From an uncultured Nocardioides sp. (GTDB lineage: Bacteria; Actinomycetota; Actinomycetes; Propionibacteriales; Nocardioidaceae): 8,091 nucleotides of DNA. Shown here in pieces: positions 6,198 to 8,091 of this stretch (position 1 is its first letter; the number at the start of each line of letters is the position of its first letter). Position numbers and translations under genes: made by a program. The notes below the pieces were generated by a model. That model had not been told where the DNA came from and searched no databases. It saw nothing but the letters and a program-made list of their open reading frames with translations. The stretch is from NCBI RefSeq assembly GCF_946885725.1, contig NZ_CAMPGZ010000188.1:1-8091 (forward strand). Reading direction: 5' to 3'.

Positions 6198-6605
6198 ATG
6201 ACGATGACTGACCCGATCGCAGACATGCTGACTCGTCTGCGCAACGCCAACCAGGCGTACCACGACTCCGTTTCCATGCCTTACAGCAAGATCAAGGCGG
6301 GCGTCGCCGAGATCCTGCAGCAGGAGGGTTACATCACCTCCTGGAAGGTGGAGGAGCCGGCCGAGGGCGAGGTGGGCAAGACCCTCCACGTGACCCTCAA
6401 GTACGGCCAGAACCGCGAGCGTTCCATCGCGGGCGTCCGCCGCATCAGCAAGCCCGGCCTGCGCGTCTACGCCAAGCACAACGGGCTGCCCAAGGTGCTC
6501 GGCGGGCTCGGCGTCGCGATCATCTCGACGAGCCAGGGTCTGCTGACCGACCGCCAGGCGAACCAGAAGGGCGTGGGTGGGGAAGTCCTCGCCTACGTCT
6601 GGTAA
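6198..6605 (+). CDS. rpsH: 30S ribosomal protein S8 (uS8)
   Basis: S8 is a primary binder of the central domain of 16S rRNA (helix 21) and, in E. coli, the autorepressor of the spc operon. The 135-residue product starts [20 protein letters not shown], the classic S8 N-terminus. It continues with [21 protein letters not shown] and the [10 protein letters not shown] segment, and ends with the conserved [19 protein letters not shown] and [11 protein letters not shown], which form the rRNA-binding C-terminal domain. I chose ATG 6198. The in-frame GTG at 6177 lacks a ribosome-binding site and would add seven unusual residues, and ATG 6204 (MTDPIADML) is a possible alternative. AAAGGG (6182-6187) lies 10 bases before 6198. 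It is the only gene here after a long gap rather than tightly coupled to its predecessor. Confidence 0.98.
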   Translation: MTMTDPIADMLTRLRNANQAYHDSVSMPYSKIKAGVAEILQQEGYITSWKVEEPAEGEVGKTLHVTLKYGQNRERSIAGVRRISKPGLRVYAKHNGLPKVLGGLGVAIISTSQGLLTDRQANQKGVGGEVLAYVW

Positions 6606-6634
6606 CCCCACGAGACCAGAGAGGATTTAGAAGC

Positions 6635-7177
6635 ATGTCGCGCATTGGCAAGCTCCCCGTCCCGGTCCCGTCGGGTGTCGACGTTGCGATCGAGGAGCGT
6701 CTGGTGACGGTCAAGGGCCCGAAGGGGACCCTGAGCCACACCGTCGCGCAGCCGATCACCGTCGCCAAGGGCGAGGACGGCAGCGTCGAGGTCACGCGTC
6801 CGAACGACGAGCGGGAGTCCCGCTCGCTGCACGGGCTGACCCGCACCCTGATCGCCAACATGGTGACCGGTGTGACAGAGGGCTACGAGAAGAAGCTCGA
6901 GATCGTGGGCGTGGGTTACCGCGTCCTGTCGAAGGGCCCGACCCAGCTGGAGTTCCAGCTCGGCTACTCGCACCCCATCACGTTCAACGCCCCCGAGGGC
7001 ATCACGTTCACGGTCGATGGCCCCACGAAGCTCGGGGTCCAGGGCATCGACAAGCAGCTGGTCGGCGAGGTCGCTGCGAACATCCGCAAGCTGCGCAAGC
7101 CGGAGCCCTACAAGGGCAAGGGCGTTCGCTACGCCGGCGAGCAGATCCGCCGCAAGGTCGGAAAGGCTGGTAAGTGA
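6635..7177 (+). CDS. rplF: 50S ribosomal protein L6 (uL6)
   Basis: L6 binds the sarcin-ricin region of 23S rRNA beside the translation-factor site and is needed for a late 50S assembly step. The 180-residue product has two related alpha/beta domains: the first begins [15 protein letters not shown] and includes [14 protein letters not shown], and the second starts around [14 protein letters not shown] and ends with the L6 signature [14 protein letters not shown] (156-169). Length and order are normal. GAGGA (6621-6625) lies 9 bases upstream of ATG 6635, and the gap to rpsH is 29 bases. The stop at 7175-7177 is interleaved with the possible GTG start of rplR (GTGA). Confidence 0.99.
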   Translation: MSRIGKLPVPVPSGVDVAIEERLVTVKGPKGTLSHTVAQPITVAKGEDGSVEVTRPNDERESRSLHGLTRTLIANMVTGVTEGYEKKLEIVGVGYRVLSKGPTQLEFQLGYSHPITFNAPEGITFTVDGPTKLGVQGIDKQLVGEVAANIRKLRKPEPYKGKGVRYAGEQIRRKVGKAGK

Positions 7178-7179
7178 CC

Positions 7180-7563
7180 ATGGCGATCTCACTCAAGACG
7201 CACAAGCACACCAACGCGCGCACCGCGTCGCGTCTGCGTCGCCAGGTGCGGGGCCGCAAGAAGGTCACCGGCACCGCCGAGCGCCCGCGTCTGGTCGTCA
7301 CCCGCTCCGCGAAGCACATCTCCGTGCAGGTCGTGGACGACGTGGTCGGCAAGACCCTGGCCTCCGCCAGCACGATGGAGGCGGACCTCCGCGCGTTCGA
7401 GGGCGACAAGTCCGCCAAGGCCCGCAAGGTCGGCGAGCTGGTGGCCGAGCGTGCGAAGGCCGCGGGTGTCGAGGGCGTCGTCTTCGACCGGGCCGGCAAC
7501 AAGTACCACGGGCGCGTAGCCGCCCTGGCCGACGGCGCCCGCGAGGGCGGCCTCGCGTTCTGA
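7180..7563 (+). CDS. rplR: 50S ribosomal protein L18 (uL18)
   Basis: L18 binds 5S rRNA with L5 and anchors it in the central protuberance. The 127-residue product has a basic, flexible N-terminus ([28 protein letters not shown]) followed by the family core [20 protein letters not shown], a [16 protein letters not shown] segment, the [31 protein letters not shown] signature, and the ending AREGGLAF. The start is uncertain by two residues. ATG 7180 gives the usual MA... N-terminus and lies two bases after rplF. GTG 7174 would add MT, overlap rplF as GTGA, and has better spacing (7 bases) to GAAAGG (7161-7166). Identity is not in doubt. Confidence 0.97.
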   Translation: MAISLKTHKHTNARTASRLRRQVRGRKKVTGTAERPRLVVTRSAKHISVQVVDDVVGKTLASASTMEADLRAFEGDKSAKARKVGELVAERAKAAGVEGVVFDRAGNKYHGRVAALADGAREGGLAF

Positions 7564-7597
7564 TCGCGAAGACAAGTAGAGGAAGAGGTAGTTCGGA

Positions 7598-8091
7598 ATG
7601 AGCGGATCCCAGCGCCGTAGCGGCGGTGGCGAGCGCCGTGGTGGCCGCGACGACCGTCGCGGTGGCCAGGTTGCGGACAAGACCGCCTACATCGAGCGTG
7701 TCGTCGCGATCAACCGTGTCGCCAAGGTCGTGAAGGGTGGTCGTCGCTTCAGCTTCACCGCCCTCGTGATCGTCGGTGACGGCGATGGCATGGTCGGCGT
7801 GGGCTACGGCAAGGCCAAGGAGGTGCCGGCCGCGATCGCCAAGGGCGTCGAGGAGGCCAAGAAGCACTTCTTCAAGGTCCCCCGTGTCCAGGGCACCATC
7901 CCGCACCCCATCACGGGTGAGAAGGCCGCCGGTGTCGTCCTGCTCCGTCCGGCCGCTCCCGGTACCGGTGTGATCGCCGGTGGCCCGGTGCGCGCCGTGC
8001 TCGAGTGCGCCGGCATCCACGACGTCCTGAGCAAGTCGCTCGGCTCGTCCAACCAGATCAACATCGTGCACGCGACCGTCGAGGCGCTGCG
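7598..8091 (+). CDS. rpsE: 30S ribosomal protein S5 (uS5), 3'-truncated by window end
   Basis: S5 lies at the mRNA entry and the 30S back, helps decoding accuracy with S4, and is the classic site of spectinomycin-resistance mutations. The open frame runs from ATG 7598 to the window end, giving 164 complete codons; the last part is missing. The N-terminus is an Arg/Gly-rich stretch (about residues 5-24, [18 protein letters not shown]). The double-stranded-RNA-binding-like domain follows: [21 protein letters not shown] (33-53), [24 protein letters not shown], then the C-terminal domain with [20 protein letters not shown] and [12 protein letters not shown]. The spectinomycin loop ([10 protein letters not shown]) matches the family without deletions. 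GGAAGAGG (7581-7588) is 9 bases upstream of the ATG, and the gap to rplR is 34 bases. rpmD and rplO would be expected next. Confidence 0.98.
   Translation, partial: MSGSQRRSGGGERRGGRDDRRGGQVADKTAYIERVVAINRVAKVVKGGRRFSFTALVIVGDGDGMVGVGYGKAKEVPAAIAKGVEEAKKHFFKVPRVQGTIPHPITGEKAAGVVLLRPAAPGTGVIAGGPVRAVLECAGIHDVLSKSLGSSNQINIVHATVEAL

Noticed and set aside
1..8091. A novel defence, mobile or biosynthetic system in the window
   Set aside because: Every open frame supported by a ribosome-binding site is a standard ribosomal protein in the canonical order, with no insertions, repeats or composition shifts. The only unusual elements are protein extensions and two structured gaps.

Overview
The window is an uninterrupted stretch of the conserved bacterial S10-spc ribosomal protein gene cluster, all on the + strand. 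It begins inside rplD (uL4) and ends inside rpsE (uS5). Between them lie fifteen complete genes: rplW, rplB, rpsS, rplV, rpsC, rplP, rpmC, rpsQ, rplN, rplX, rplE, rpsZ (zinc-type S14), rpsH, rplF and rplR. I see no tRNA, rRNA, mobile element, CRISPR array or accessory gene.

The organism is very probably a high-GC actinobacterium. The sequence is GC-rich with G or C at almost every third codon position, several starts are GTG, S14 is the short CX2C zinc type, and S3, L22, S17 and L4 carry actinobacterial-style extensions. The L4 tail and the L22 and L18 N-termini suggest Nocardioidaceae or a relative (Propionibacteriales), but that family-level placement is from memory, not from a search.

Layout: 1-4453 is the S10-operon part (rplD to rpsQ). 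A 106-nt gap (4454-4559) with a GC hairpin marks the usual S10/spc boundary. 4560-6055 is rplN-rplX-rplE-rpsZ, packed with 1-3 nt between genes. A 142-nt gap (6056-6197), the longest non-coding stretch, has several inverted repeats and precedes rpsH. 6198-8091 is rpsH-rplF-rplR-rpsE (rpsE cut by the window end). Many junctions overlap (GTGA, ATGA, TAATG, TGATG), which points to translational coupling and near-equal output. No terminator or convincing promoter is visible, so transcription probably enters from upstream of the window.

Functionally the genes supply the peptidyl-transferase region (L2, L16), the exit tunnel and its rim (L4, L22, L23, L29, L24), the 5S rRNA complex (L5, L18), the subunit interface and factor site (L14, L6), the 30S head (S3, S14, S19), and the 30S body and decoding region (S5, S8, S17). 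The window is mostly ordinary. The points worth a second look are the C-terminal extension of L4, which ends in a small aromatic-rich domain resembling the actinobacterial 'sunset' domain, and the structured gap before rpsH, including a hairpin between its Shine-Dalgarno sequence and start codon.
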